Notes: generated by a model from the letters alone, not told the origin. DNA of 64,000 nucleotides from Sphingomonas ginsenosidivorax (GCF_007995065.1 NZ_VOQR01000001.1:1305001-1369000); one strand, 5' to 3'. Shown: positions 49,765-59,850, numbered from the stretch's first letter. Numbers and translations are program-made.

Positions 49765-50819
49765 GCACGGTCCAGGACGATCGGGCCGGACAGGCAGCCC
49801 GCGAGGAGTCCCTGGTGCGTCTCGCCGCGCGCCTCACGCTCACGCTCGGCGCGCCGCGACCGGCGGTCTTCTGGCTCGACCTGTCGTTGTCTGCGGGGCT
49901 CGGCTATCTCGCTTTGGCGCTGGCGTGCAGCGACGTCGCGGTCTGGATCAGGCTGCTCGCCGGTGGCGTCTCGATCCTGGCGCTCTACCGCGCGGAAAGC
50001 TTCATCCACGAACTCTGCCATCTCAAGAGCGGTGCCGTTCCGGGCTTCGCGCTGGCGTGGAACCTGGCGATCGGCATTCCGCTGCTCACCCCGTCCTTCC
50101 TCTATGATGGCGTGCACAACCTCCACCATGCCCGCACGCGCTACGGGACGGCGGAGGATCCCGAATATCTGCGGCTGGCGGCGATGTCGCCCTGGACGCT
50201 GCCCGTGTCGGTGATCATGGCCGGCTTCGCGCCGGTGCTGTTGATGGTTCGATTTGCACTGCTGGCGCCAGTGTCCGCGATCGTGCCGCCGCTGCGTCGG
50301 ATACTGGTCGAACGCTTCTCCGCGCTGGCGATCAATCCTGCTTTCCGGCGCGAGCCTCCGCGAGGGCCGCAACGCCGGCGCTGGCTGTTGCTCGAAAGCG
50401 CGGCCAGCGCATGGGCGATCGCCATCCTTGCCGGTGCGATCGCCGGCCTGATCCCGCTCCGCGTCGTGCTGACCGGCGCCGCAGTCCTGTCGGGGATGGC
50501 CGTGCTCAACCAGGTCCGGACCCTGGCGGCGCATCTGTGGGAAAGCGACGGCGAGCCGCTCAGCGTGACCGGACAGTATCTCGACAGCGTGAACGTGCCG
50601 CCCCCGGGGTGGCTGCCCGCGCTGTGGGCGCCCGTCGGCTTGCGCTATCACGCCCTGCATCACCTGCTGCCCGGCATCCCCTATCACCGGCTCGGCGAAG
50701 CGCATCGGCGATTGACGTCTGCCCTTCCGCCCGGCGCGGGGTTCGAGCGTGCCGATCATCCGGGACTGGCGTCGGCGTTGATCCGGCTCGTCCGTGCCGC
50801 GGGCGGATCGGCGGCGTGA
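49761..50819 (+). CDS. Membrane fatty acid desaturase family protein
   Basis: 352 residues. The histidine boxes are HELCH (83-87), HNLHH (119-123) and HALHH (297-301), the di-iron ligands of membrane desaturases and hydroxylases. Hydrophobic segments lie at about 38-75, 95-112, 150-185 and 215-240. The substrate (acyl lipid or another hydrophobic compound) is unknown. The ATG overlaps the aldolase stop (ATGA) and its stop overlaps the GTG of the next gene, so the three are translated together. Confidence 0.85.
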   Translation: MSTVQDDRAGQAAREESLVRLAARLTLTLGAPRPAVFWLDLSLSAGLGYLALALACSDVAVWIRLLAGGVSILALYRAESFIHELCHLKSGAVPGFALAWNLAIGIPLLTPSFLYDGVHNLHHARTRYGTAEDPEYLRLAAMSPWTLPVSVIMAGFAPVLLMVRFALLAPVSAIVPPLRRILVERFSALAINPAFRREPPRGPQRRRWLLLESAASAWAIAILAGAIAGLIPLRVVLTGAAVLSGMAVLNQVRTLAAHLWESDGEPLSVTGQYLDSVNVPPPGWLPALWAPVGLRYHALHHLLPGIPYHRLGEAHRRLTSALPPGAGFERADHPGLASALIRLVRAAGGSAA

Positions 50820-51635
50820 GCGCGCCGATCACGGACTTCCGGTGGAAGGGCGAGACGATCCATTTCGTGGCCGAGGGCGCGGGGCCGCCGCTGGTGCTGC
50901 TGCATGGTCTCGGCGGCAACGCGAACAACTGGCTGCCGCAACGAACGGTGTTGCGGCGCGACCATCTCGTGCTGTCGCTGGATTTCCCGGGGCACGGCCG
51001 GTCGTCGGGCCGAGGGGTCCGTTTCGCGGACTATTGGCAGGTCATCGAGGCGCTGCTCAATCACCTGGATATTGAATCCGCCGCCTTGTGCGGCCTGTCC
51101 AAGGGCCCGCGCCGGACTAGCCCTCGCGTCCCGGCGGCCGGCGCGCGTCGAGCGGATGATCGTGGTCAACGCGTTCGTGCATCTCGAGCCGGAGGACAGG
51201 GCCAGTCGCCTCGCGCTCTACGACCTGCTTGGCGAACCGGGCGGGGTGACGGAGTGGGCGCAGCAACTGCTCGAGCGGATGGGCGTCTCGGATCGTCCCG
51301 CGATCGTCCGCGGCTTCATGCGGTCGCTGGCGACGATCGACCCCGCTCACATCCGTCGCCTCTTCACCGAGTTGGTCGCCTACGAACAAGGTCCCGAACT
51401 CGCGCAGATCGCGTGCCCGGTGCTGATCGTCCGAGGGGAGAGGGACGGCTTCGTTCCGGCCTATTGCGCCCACGATCTGAACCAACGGCTCCGAGCCAGC
51501 GTCATCGTCGGAATGACCCGATGCGGCCATTTGCCGTATCTCGAGGATCCCGTCGCCTTCAACGGGATTGCCGCTGCTTTCCTCGCCGAACCCTCCGTCA
51601 CCCGCACCGGTCCGCTGGCGGTGGAACGCCGGTGA
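50816..51635 (+). pseudogene. Alpha/beta hydrolase with an internal frameshift
   Basis: From GTG 50816 the frame encodes the oxyanion region LLHGLGGNANNW and the nucleophile elbow CGLSKG, then fails after about 51105. A second frame continues with ARAGLALASRRPARVERM, the acid region VRGERDGFVPA and the histidine motif GHLPYLEDP to 51635. The break is a two-base loss or one-base gain in AAGGGCCCGC. All catalytic parts exist across the two frames, so this is either a very recent mutation or a sequencing error. If intact it would be about 272 residues. It is coupled to the desaturase by GTGA. Confidence 0.8.
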
Positions 51636-51641
51636 CCGCGT

Positions 51642-52715
51642 TCAGCGGCTGCGCACGATCTCGTAGCGATCGGCTCCGCGCGCGACGACGCGGACCGGCA
51701 GGGCGAGTGCGAGGGCGCGCCCGAACCGTTCGACGTTTCCCGTCCGGAACTGCGCGGTGACCCGCATCGCAGCCACCTTTGGATCGCGGATGACTATCTG
51801 CGCCCGCGTCGAGCGATTGAGCCGCTCGATGACTTCCGGAAGCGGCCGGTCGTCGAACGACAGGAAGCCTTCGTGCCAGGCGAGGTCGCGCTCGACATTC
51901 GTCGTGCTCACCGTGCCCGGCGTGTTGCCGACCGCAACGAAGGCCTGCCCGGGGCGCAACTGCATCACGGGCTGGTCCATCTTGCCGCCGGGCGCGCGCG
52001 AGACCGATACGCTGCCCTGCGCCAGCACCACCCGCAGGCCTCCGGGCATCATGTCGACCTCGAAGCGGGTACCGAGCGCCGTCACCCGCCTGTTGGCCGC
52101 CTCGACCGTGAACGGCCGCGCAGTGTCGTGCGCGACGTCGAAATAGGCCCGCCCCTGCAACAGTCTCAGATCGCGGCGCCCGTCGCCATAGGCGAGGTCC
52201 AACGCGCTGTCTGGTGCCAGGGTCACGCGCGTGCCGTCGGAAAGTTCGATCATCGACATCTGGCCGGCGCCCGTCGTGTAATCGGGCTTGCCGAACCGCG
52301 CGAGCGGATCGCCGCGGTCCGTCGCCGCGATCACGCTCGGCGCACGACCGACCTGCCAACGGCTCTGCAGGGCGAACACGAGCGAGATCGCGACGACGAG
52401 GACCGCCGCGGCGGCCGCGAGGTGCAGGCGCCATGTGCGATCGTTGGCGGGTTCGAGGATGGCGTCCGATGGCGCATCCGGGCCCGCCTGGCGCGCGGCC
52501 CGTGCCATCGCGGCGATCATCGCATCGCCCTCGGCCTCGTCGAAGATGCCCCAGACCATCTGCGCCTTGCGCCAAGCCTCGCGATTGTCCTCGCTGTCGG
52601 CGAGCCATTGCGCGAAGAGCGACGGATCACGATCCTCGGTGGCGATCCAGCGTGCCGCCGCCTCGGCCGGAGTCAGCGTCCGCAAGGCGGCCAGCGACCA
52701 AGCGTTACCCGTCAT
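51642..52715 (-). CDS. FecR-family anti-sigma regulator
   Basis: 357 residues. The N-terminal cytoplasmic part (about 1-90) carries the DUF4880-like LTPAEAAARWIATEDRDPSL. One membrane helix lies at about 95-115 (LHLAAAAAVLVVAISLVF). The periplasmic FecR domain has MIELSDGTRVTLAPDSALDL and FDVAHDTARPFTVEAANRRV, and the C-terminal part a short STN-like segment. It senses the state of the TonB receptor and controls the sigma factor encoded four bases upstream in overlap. Confidence 0.9.
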   Translation of the reverse strand: MTGNAWSLAALRTLTPAEAAARWIATEDRDPSLFAQWLADSEDNREAWRKAQMVWGIFDEAEGDAMIAAMARAARQAGPDAPSDAILEPANDRTWRLHLAAAAAVLVVAISLVFALQSRWQVGRAPSVIAATDRGDPLARFGKPDYTTGAGQMSMIELSDGTRVTLAPDSALDLAYGDGRRDLRLLQGRAYFDVAHDTARPFTVEAANRRVTALGTRFEVDMMPGGLRVVLAQGSVSVSRAPGGKMDQPVMQLRPGQAFVAVGNTPGTVSTTNVERDLAWHEGFLSFDDRPLPEVIERLNRSTRAQIVIRDPKVAAMRVTAQFRTGNVERFGRALALALPVRVVARGADRYEIVRSR

Positions 52716-53260
52716 CTGCCCTCTCCTGCGTAGGCCATGAGATGCTCCATGGCGCGGACGATATGCTTCTCGACGGCGCTTACGGAGATCCCGAGCTGGT
52801 TCGCGATGGCCTGGTGGCGGAGCCCGTCGAGCCGCTTGAGCAGGAAGATCGTTCTGGTTCTTTCCGACATCGTGAGGAGAGCCGCGGCGGCCGCGTGAAG
52901 TGCCTGCTTTCCTGCCATTATCCGGTGCGGGTCGAAATCGTTTTCGCCGTGCGCCTCGGGGTCGTGTGCGACGTGGTCGTCGGCGTGACGGACGGTGCGT
53001 CGCCGGTGGCGGTCGGCCAGCACGCTGGCGGCGGTCTGGAAGATGTATCCGCTCGCCCCGTCGAGATGGGCGGGCGCGCCGCGCACCGTCAGTCGCAGGA
53101 AGACCTCCTGGACGAGATCCTCGACGTCGCTGGCTTCGCGGACGCGCCTGCGGAAGTACGCGTTCAACGGATTGCGCATTGCCGCTGCGTGCCGCGTGAA
53201 CGCGTCGTTACGAGCAGCGATGTCGTCCTCGCTCATGGCCGCATCGTTAGCCGAATTCAT
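52712..53260 (-). CDS. FecI-type ECF sigma factor
   Basis: 182 residues. The sigma-2 region has NPLNAYFRRRVREASDVEDL and VQEVFLRL, and the sigma-4 region LKRLDGLRHQAIANQLGISV with SAVEKHIVRAM, the usual FecI-like helix-turn-helix. A second ATG nine codons in is possible. It overlaps fecR by four bases. It is divergent from the TonB receptor across 201 bases, the likely target promoter region. Confidence 0.9.
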   Translation of the reverse strand: MNSANDAAMSEDDIAARNDAFTRHAAAMRNPLNAYFRRRVREASDVEDLVQEVFLRLTVRGAPAHLDGASGYIFQTAASVLADRHRRRTVRHADDHVAHDPEAHGENDFDPHRIMAGKQALHAAAAALLTMSERTRTIFLLKRLDGLRHQAIANQLGISVSAVEKHIVRAMEHLMAYAGEGR

Positions 53261-53461
53261 TCAGGGTTCCATTCCTCGTTCCCCATGGGCGCAAGCGCTG
53301 GACCAAGGCAGAGGGAGCGTTCCTCAAGTAGAACGCAGCTTCACCCGAAATCCTCATTCTGGCCATCGCGGCGGAACCAAACCGGGAGCCTCGACTGCCC
53401 CTGGAGCGCAAACTTCAGATTTGTTGCGCATCTCCGCGCATAAGCTGTCATTCCGTCTCAG

Positions 53462-56400
53462 GTGCGGGGGAAGAACCTTTCGGCGGTCATTCTCGGGCTG
53501 TGCCTGGCCATCCCGACCCCGGCGAACGCCGCGGGCGCGCCGCCGGGCCGCGTCGTTCGCCTATCGATCAGGAACCAGAGCCTGGCCGCGGCGCTGCTCG
53601 ACGTCGCGCGGCAGGCCGGGATCGCGCTGGTCCTCGCGGCGCCCGCCGGGGCAACACGCGCCGCGCCAAAGCTGCAGGGTCGCTACACCCTTCAGGAGGC
53701 GCTCTCGCAGCTGCTTGCCGGATCGGGACTGACCTATCGTCGCTCCGACGACGGCACCTATGTCGTCCTGGCGTCGGTCCGGGCCCCCGACGAGAGCGAA
53801 GCGGTGGCGATCCCCGATATCCTCGTCGTGGGCCGGAAAACGCAGAATACCGATATCCGTCGCAGTCAGGACGATATCCAGCCCTACATGGTATGGACGA
53901 GCCAGGACATCGAGCAGTCCCATTCCGCCTCGGTCGACGACTTCCTGCGCAACCGCGTGACCAGCAACGCGCAGATCGGCACCGCGATGCAGATGGTCAG
54001 CGGGGTCCGGTCCGACGCCGACCTGCGCGGCCTGGGTTCAGGCCAGACGCTGCTGCTGGTGGACGGTCGCCGTTTGCCGGGAGAAGCGTCGATCCTCGTC
54101 GATGTTTTCCAGCCGAGCCTGGGCGCCATCGCGCTGAGCGCGATCGAGCGGGTCGAGGTGCTCAACTCCACCGCCGGCGGGATTTACGGTCCGGGCGCGA
54201 CCGCGGGCGTGATCAACCTGGTCCTCAAGCGCAATTATCACGGCGCGGAGTTCGGTCTGACGAGCGGCCTCAGCGCCCGCGGCGATGCCGCGACCAGGCG
54301 CCTCGACGGACGGGTCGGCCTGTCGTCGGAAGACGGCCGGACGCAAGTCATGGCCGCCGCCAGCCGAACCTGGGGCGCGGACCTGCGCGCTGGCGACAGG
54401 CCATTCACCGCGCGCGCGCGGGCGCTCCAGCAACAGCGCGACCCGGCCGGGTTTGCAGCCGTCCCGCCCGCCAGCGGATCGGTCAATATCGTGAGCGTGA
54501 GCGGCGCACCCCTGGCGTTCGATGCGGCCCATGGCGGTGCCAGCATCGGGGCGACGACGACGAGCGTTCCCGTCGATTATGGGGGCGTCGCTACGGACGG
54601 CGGTGCTCTCTACCAGGCCAATGCGGGGCGCCTCGATTCCTCGCTGGCGGCGGACATCGGTGGCACCGAGCGCAGCCTGCTCTCACGCCTCCGGTCCGCT
54701 TTCCTGCTCGCCAATGTCCGCCAGGAGATCGGCGAAAGCCTGGAGGTTTACGGCGACCTCCTGTATCTGGAGACCACGGGGCGAACGATCGTGCCCCGGG
54801 AACCGCGCGTGTTCACGCTTGCCGGCGAAGCGCCGGGCAATCCCTTCCAGCAGGCGATCCAGGTCTCGCGGCCGTTACCCGGCTATGGCGGCGTGAACCG
54901 CTTTCACGACAGGGCCGCGCGGTTGACCGCGGGGCTCATCCTGGGCCTGCCGCACGGGTGGAAGGCCAATGCGGACTATGGTCTCGCGCGGGCCACGACC
55001 AGGACATCGAGCACCGGCCTGAGCATCGGCGCCGTAAGCCTGTCCGGCGCGCCGCTCGCCGGCCAGGCCGACTTTCTCGCCTCGATCATCCCGCTGGGGC
55101 GCGAAAGCACCACGCTGACATCGCGACGGACCGATTTCGGCGATCTCACGCTTCACCTTGCCGGGCCGATCGCCTCGCTCGGCGGCGGCCCGCTGTCGCT
55201 CTCGCTGATGGCCGAGGATCGCCACGAACACTATCCTCCAGCGTCGCTGCAGATCACGAACGTCTTCGGTCTGGGCCCCAGGCCGACGTTCAGCATCGGC
55301 GCGCGATCGATCCACGGCGAAGTGCGGGCGCCGTTGGTCGACCGCGTGACGGGGCCGGCGGGGTTGCGCGGCCTGGAAGTCCAGCTGGCGCTTCGCCATG
55401 ATATCAATCGCGCGACCCGATCCTGGACGACGCCGGACAATGTCACCCACGCCACGGCCTACACGGCGGGCCTGCGATTTTTCCCGGCCGAAGGCGTGAT
55501 GCTGCGGGCCAGCACGGCATCGGGGTTCCTACCGCCGACCATCACGCAGATCGGCTTGGCCACCCGGTATCTGGGAACGAGTTCCGAGATCGTCGCCGAC
55601 CCGTTGCGCGGCGGAACGAGGGTCGGCAGCGAGCACAGCGCCAGCCTGGTCAGCGGAGGATCCACCCGCCTGCTGTCCGAACGGGCACGCAGCCACTCCG
55701 CGGGGATCGTGCTGACGCCCGCTGTTCTTCCGAAGCTTCGCCTGTCGGTCGACTATACCCGGATCCAGAAGCGTAACGAGATCGTCGCGTTCCACCCCGA
55801 CGAGCCGGACTACTTCCTTCTCAACGAAGCGCGGTTCCCCGGTCGCGTCATCCGCGCCCCGCTGACCGACGCGGACCGGGCCAAGGGCTATGCCGCCGGG
55901 GTCGTCACGGCCATCGACACGACCAGTTTCAACGTCGGCCGAACCACGGTCGAAGCCGTCGATGTCCAGCTCGACTACCGGGTTCCGACCGAAAGGCTGG
56001 GCGATTTCCACGTCTATGGTGCCGCAAGCCGGCAACCGCGCCTGACGCGCAAATCGGCGCCGGATCGCGCGCCGGTCAACTCGGCGGGCTATGCGGACGG
56101 TCCGTTGGCGTGGCGCGCGAATGGCGGGATCGACTGGCAGGCCGGGCCGCTCGACCTGGGGTTCATCGCGACCTATTTCCACGGGTACCGCGCTGCGATG
56201 AGCACCGATGACGCGGCGACCGCGGGACAGGCCGTGCTGCTCCAGGGCGGGTCCCGGATCCCCGCCCAGATCTACGTCGATGCGTTCGCGGCGCGCCGCT
56301 TCACCTTATCCCGCGCACCGCTGGGCATCGTCAGTGTCGATCTCCGTTTCGGCATCCAGAACCTGTTCGACCATGCGCCGCCGATCATCGTTGCCCCCGA

Positions 56401-56473
56401 TACGGCGAATTACAGCCTCTTTGGCGACCCGCGGTTGCGCCGCTTCGAACTGTCGCTCGTCGCCCGCTATTGA
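53462..56473 (+). CDS. TonB-dependent outer-membrane receptor with N-terminal STN signalling domain
   Basis: 1003 residues from GTG 53462. A signal peptide (LSAVILGLCLAIPTPANA) precedes an STN domain (about 30-105) with LSIRNQSLAAALLDVARQAG and LLAGSGLTYRRSDDGTYVVL. A plug domain follows (about 140-260) with GSGQTLLLVDGRRLP, IERVEVLNSTAGGIYGPGAT and AGVINLVLKRNY. The remaining 22-strand barrel ends LSLVARY. With the divergent FecI/FecR pair it forms a surface-signalling uptake system. The ligand is not predictable; no siderophore synthesis genes are nearby. Confidence 0.93.
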   Translation: MRGKNLSAVILGLCLAIPTPANAAGAPPGRVVRLSIRNQSLAAALLDVARQAGIALVLAAPAGATRAAPKLQGRYTLQEALSQLLAGSGLTYRRSDDGTYVVLASVRAPDESEAVAIPDILVVGRKTQNTDIRRSQDDIQPYMVWTSQDIEQSHSASVDDFLRNRVTSNAQIGTAMQMVSGVRSDADLRGLGSGQTLLLVDGRRLPGEASILVDVFQPSLGAIALSAIERVEVLNSTAGGIYGPGATAGVINLVLKRNYHGAEFGLTSGLSARGDAATRRLDGRVGLSSEDGRTQVMAAASRTWGADLRAGDRPFTARARALQQQRDPAGFAAVPPASGSVNIVSVSGAPLAFDAAHGGASIGATTTSVPVDYGGVATDGGALYQANAGRLDSSLAADIGGTERSLLSRLRSAFLLANVRQEIGESLEVYGDLLYLETTGRTIVPREPRVFTLAGEAPGNPFQQAIQVSRPLPGYGGVNRFHDRAARLTAGLILGLPHGWKANADYGLARATTRTSSTGLSIGAVSLSGAPLAGQADFLASIIPLGRESTTLTSRRTDFGDLTLHLAGPIASLGGGPLSLSLMAEDRHEHYPPASLQITNVFGLGPRPTFSIGARSIHGEVRAPLVDRVTGPAGLRGLEVQLALRHDINRATRSWTTPDNVTHATAYTAGLRFFPAEGVMLRASTASGFLPPTITQIGLATRYLGTSSEIVADPLRGGTRVGSEHSASLVSGGSTRLLSERARSHSAGIVLTPAVLPKLRLSVDYTRIQKRNEIVAFHPDEPDYFLLNEARFPGRVIRAPLTDADRAKGYAAGVVTAIDTTSFNVGRTTVEAVDVQLDYRVPTERLGDFHVYGAASRQPRLTRKSAPDRAPVNSAGYADGPLAWRANGGIDWQAGPLDLGFIATYFHGYRAAMSTDDAATAGQAVLLQGGSRIPAQIYVDAFAARRFTLSRAPLGIVSVDLRFGIQNLFDHAPPIIVAPDTANYSLFGDPRLRRFELSLVARY

Positions 56474-56596
56474 AATGACCGCGCTCGCCGACGGATGTCG
56501 AAAGGTCGGCGATCCCGGTGAGGGTTTTTGCTGCACCTGCGTTCAGATCAGCGAGGGTGGTCGGATGGCGCCCTGCCCCTGAACAGGATCGCCGCG

Positions 56597-57595
56597 ATGA
56601 ACCCGATACTCTCCGATGGTCCGAACTCGAACCGGGACGCCACGAACGCTTTGGCCGTCTCGCGTCGGAAGGTCCTGCTCGGTGCTGCCACCGTCACCGG
56701 GATTGCCTTGGCTCAGCCTGCCGCATCGGCCGCGCAAACCCTCACCAACTTCACCGGAGACAAGACCATGAGCACGATCACAGTCAAGGACGGCACGCAG
56801 ATCTTCTACAAGGAATGGGGCACGGGTCAGCCGATCGTGTTCCATCACGGCTGGCCGCTCAGCGGCGACGACTGGGACGCGCAGATGATGTTCTTCTCGG
56901 AGAAGGGCTTCCGCGTCGTCGCGCACGACCGCCGCGGTCACGGCCGCTCGAGCCCGGCATCGACGGGCAACGACATGGACACCTATGCCGCCGACGTCGC
57001 CGCGGTGACGGCGCATCTCGGTTTGCGCGACGCCGTGCACATCGGCCATTCGACCGGTGGCGGCGAGGCGATCCGCTATGTCGCGAAATACGGCAGCGGC
57101 GGCCGCGTCGCAAAGGCCGTGACGATCGGCGCCATCCCGCCGGTGCTCGGCAAGTCGCCGACCAATCCGAACGGCGTGCCGCCAGAAGCAATCGCCGGCA
57201 TCCGCGCGGGCGTCATCGCCAATCGCGCGCAATTCTACGAGGATTTCGCCGCTGGCCCGTTCTACGGCTTCAACCGTCCCGGCGCGGCCGTCTCGAAGGG
57301 GGTCATCGCCAACTGGGTGCGTCAGGCGATGGCGGGCGACATCAAGGCACAGGTCGACTGCATCGCGGTGTTCACCGAGACCGACTTCACCGCCGACCTG
57401 AAAGCCATCCAGCAGCCCGTGCTCGTCATGCACGGCGAGGATGACCAGGTCGCGCCGATCGGCACCACCTCGCGGCTCGCCGTCAAACTGCTCAAGCACG
57501 GCACGCTCAAGACCTATCCCGGGTTCCCGCACGGCATGGCGACGACCCATGCCGACGTGATCAACGCCGACATCCTCACGTTCATCCGCGGCTGA
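56597..57595 (+). CDS. Tat-exported alpha/beta hydrolase, chloroperoxidase-like
   Basis: 332 residues. The N-terminus carries a twin-arginine signal (SRRKVLLGAATVTGIALAQP, cleavage near ASA). From about residue 57 (STITVKDGTQIFYKEW) it matches cofactor-free haloperoxidase/arylesterase hydrolases: HHGWPLSGDDWDAQ, the nucleophile elbow GHSTGGGEAIRY, the acid in MHGEDDQVAP and the histidine in YPGFPHGM. Homologues usually start at the internal MSTI methionine and are cytosolic, so export is notable. An alternative start at that internal methionine cannot be excluded. Confidence 0.85.
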   Translation: MNPILSDGPNSNRDATNALAVSRRKVLLGAATVTGIALAQPAASAAQTLTNFTGDKTMSTITVKDGTQIFYKEWGTGQPIVFHHGWPLSGDDWDAQMMFFSEKGFRVVAHDRRGHGRSSPASTGNDMDTYAADVAAVTAHLGLRDAVHIGHSTGGGEAIRYVAKYGSGGRVAKAVTIGAIPPVLGKSPTNPNGVPPEAIAGIRAGVIANRAQFYEDFAAGPFYGFNRPGAAVSKGVIANWVRQAMAGDIKAQVDCIAVFTETDFTADLKAIQQPVLVMHGEDDQVAPIGTTSRLAVKLLKHGTLKTYPGFPHGMATTHADVINADILTFIRG

Positions 57596-57600
57596 GCCGC

Positions 57601-57630
57601 ACGGCCCGGCGGGACGATCCGCCGGGCCGT
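57601..57630. terminator. Strong GC hairpin after the Tat hydrolase gene
   Basis: ACGGCCCGGCGG and CCGCCGGGCCGT form a perfect 12-base stem with loop GACGAT, six bases after the stop codon. No T run follows, but the position and stability suggest a terminator separating this gene from the catalase gene. Confidence 0.65.
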
Positions 57631-57744
57631 CAGCCCCCAGCTTGCGACACAGGGCGGCGCGCAACCGGCGTGCCGCCAAGGCACCGTCGTGCCGATTGAT
57701 CTGGCGTGCCCGGCCGCGTCGATGACCAGAAAGGAAGACGAACC

Positions 57745-59220
57745 ATGACCCGTCCCGATACGCCGGCCTACCTGACGCATGCGACGGGCACGCCCGTACT
57801 CGACAACATGAACATCCAGACCGCGGGGCCGCGCGGACCGGCGTTGCTGCAGGACGTGTGGCTGCTCGAGAAACTCGCGCACTTCAACCGCGAGGTGATC
57901 CCGGAGCGGCGCATGCACGCGAAGGGTGCAGGCGCGCACGGACACTTCACGGTGACGCACGACATCACCCGCTACACCCGGGCCAAGCTGTTCTCCGCCG
58001 TGGGCAAGCGTACGCCGATGTTCGCGCGCTTCTCGACGGTCGCCGGCGAACGCGGCGCGGCCGATGCGGAGCGCGACATCCGCGGCTTCGCGCTGAAATT
58101 CTATACCGAGGAGGGCAACTGGGACCTGGTCGGCAACAACACGCCGGTCTTCTTCCTGCGCGATCCGCTTCGATTCCCCGACCTCAACCACGCGATCAAG
58201 CGCGACCCGCGCACCGGCATGCGCGATGCCGACAGCAATTGGGACTTCTGGACGCTGCTGCCCGAGGCGCTGCACCAGGTCACCATCGTGATGAGCGAGC
58301 GCGGCATTCCGCGCAGCTTCCGCCACATGCACGGCTTCGGCAGCCATACCTACAGCTTCATCGACGCGGCGAACGAGCGGACCTTCGTCAAATTCACGTT
58401 CAAGACGCAGCAGGGTATCGAGACGCTCACCGACGCGGAGGCGCAGGACCTGATCGGTCGCGACCGCGAAAGCCATACCCGCGATCTGTACGACAGCATC
58501 GAGGCGGGACTGTTTCCCCGCTGGACGTTGTTCATCCAGGTTATGACCGGCGCGGAGGCGCGCACGCACCGCTTCAATCCGTTCGACCTGAGCAAGGTCT
58601 GGCCGCATGCCGAATTCCCGCTGATCGAGGTGGGCGTGATGGAGCTCGACCGCAACGTCGAGAACTTCTTCGCCGACACCGAGCAGGCAGCCTTCTCGCC
58701 CGCAAACATCGTGCCCGGCATCGGATACTCGCCGGACAAGATGTTGCAGGCCCGCCTGTTCGCCTATGCAGACGCCCAGCGTTATCGGCTCGGCGTCAAC
58801 TTCAACCACATACCCGTCAACGCCGCCCAGTGCCCGGTCCACAGCTACCACCGCGACGGGCAGATGCGGACCGACGGCAACATGGGCGGCGCGACCAGCT
58901 ATTTCCCGAACAGCCGCGGCGAATGGATCGATCGGCCGGACCTGGGCGAGCCGCCGGTGCAGATCGACGGTGCGGCGGCGCACTGGGATCACCGGGTCGA
59001 CGACGACCATTACGAGCAGCCGGGCAATCTGTTCAGGATGATGAGCGCCGCCCAGCAACAGGTCCTGTTCGACAACACGGCACGGTCCGTCGGTGGCGCC
59101 ACCATCCCCGTCCAACAGCGCCACGTCGCAAACTGCACCAGGGCCGACCCGGCCTATGGCGCCGGCGTCCGTGCGGCGCTCGACCGCCTGTCCGCCATCC
59201 CACCGGAGACCGACCAATGA
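57745..59220 (+). CDS. katA: Monofunctional heme catalase (small-subunit type)
   Basis: 491 residues. The active-site region is [19 protein letters not shown] with His58, the distal Asn lies in [13 protein letters not shown], and the heme Tyr is about 341 in [24 protein letters not shown] and YHRDGQMR follow in order. It disproportionates hydrogen peroxide in the cytoplasm. AAGGAAG precedes the ATG at good spacing. The stop overlaps the azoreductase start (ATGA). Confidence 0.96.
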   Translation: MTRPDTPAYLTHATGTPVLDNMNIQTAGPRGPALLQDVWLLEKLAHFNREVIPERRMHAKGAGAHGHFTVTHDITRYTRAKLFSAVGKRTPMFARFSTVAGERGAADAERDIRGFALKFYTEEGNWDLVGNNTPVFFLRDPLRFPDLNHAIKRDPRTGMRDADSNWDFWTLLPEALHQVTIVMSERGIPRSFRHMHGFGSHTYSFIDAANERTFVKFTFKTQQGIETLTDAEAQDLIGRDRESHTRDLYDSIEAGLFPRWTLFIQVMTGAEARTHRFNPFDLSKVWPHAEFPLIEVGVMELDRNVENFFADTEQAAFSPANIVPGIGYSPDKMLQARLFAYADAQRYRLGVNFNHIPVNAAQCPVHSYHRDGQMRTDGNMGGATSYFPNSRGEWIDRPDLGEPPVQIDGAAAHWDHRVDDDHYEQPGNLFRMMSAAQQQVLFDNTARSVGGATIPVQQRHVANCTRADPAYGAGVRAALDRLSAIPPETDQ

Positions 59221-59843
59221 CCACGCTGCTGCACCTGATCGGCTCCCCCAGGGGCGCCTTGTCGGCATCGACCGCCGTCGCGACGACCTATATCGACGCT
59301 CGGCTCCAAGCGGAGCCCACCATCGTAGTGGACCGGCTCGACGTCTGGAAAGAGGATCTGCCGCATTTCGGCATCGACGCCATCAGCGCCAAATATTCCG
59401 GGATCACCGGGACGCCGCTGACCGCGGAACAGCAGAACGCCTGGGACACCTTGTCGCCGCTGGTCGACCGGATCATCCGCGCCGACGAACTGGTGATCAG
59501 CGTTCCGATGTGGAATTTCGGGATCCCCTACCGCCTGAAGCATTTCATCGATCTGGTGACCCAGAAGGACTATCTCTTCCGGTTCGACGAGACGGGGTTC
59601 AGCGGCATGGCGACGGGCAAGGCGCTCGTCATCGCCACGCGCGGCACGAACTACGCGACCGGCACGGATACGCCGGAGTCCGAGTTCGATTACCAGAAAG
59701 CCTATATGCTCACCTGGCTGAAGTTCATCGGCATCACCGATGTCCGGACGATCACGCTCGAGCAACTGCTGTTCGGCACCGAAGCCGAAGCGGCGTCGAT
59801 CGCGGCCGGCAAGGCTGCAGCGATCGAACTGGCAGCGATCTGA
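59217..59843 (+). CDS. azoR: FMN-dependent NADH-azoreductase
   Basis: 208 residues, flavodoxin-like fold. [15 protein letters not shown] is the FMN phosphate loop, and [20 protein letters not shown] is the family signature. [15 protein letters not shown] and [12 protein letters not shown] follow. Such enzymes reduce quinones and azo compounds with NADH. It is translationally coupled to the catalase gene, suggesting a shared oxidative or electrophile stress response. Confidence 0.93.
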   Translation: MTTLLHLIGSPRGALSASTAVATTYIDARLQAEPTIVVDRLDVWKEDLPHFGIDAISAKYSGITGTPLTAEQQNAWDTLSPLVDRIIRADELVISVPMWNFGIPYRLKHFIDLVTQKDYLFRFDETGFSGMATGKALVIATRGTNYATGTDTPESEFDYQKAYMLTWLKFIGITDVRTITLEQLLFGTEAEAASIAAGKAAAIELAAI

Positions 59844-59850
59844 GCACGGA

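Noticed and set aside
53262..53461. ECF-type promoter GGAACC with a matching -10 box before the TonB receptor
   Set aside because: GGAACC occurs at about 53373, but no CGTC-like element lies at the expected spacing.
57514..59268. Minus-strand frame opposite the catalase gene
   Set aside because: Shadow of catalase, whose motifs are all intact on the plus strand.
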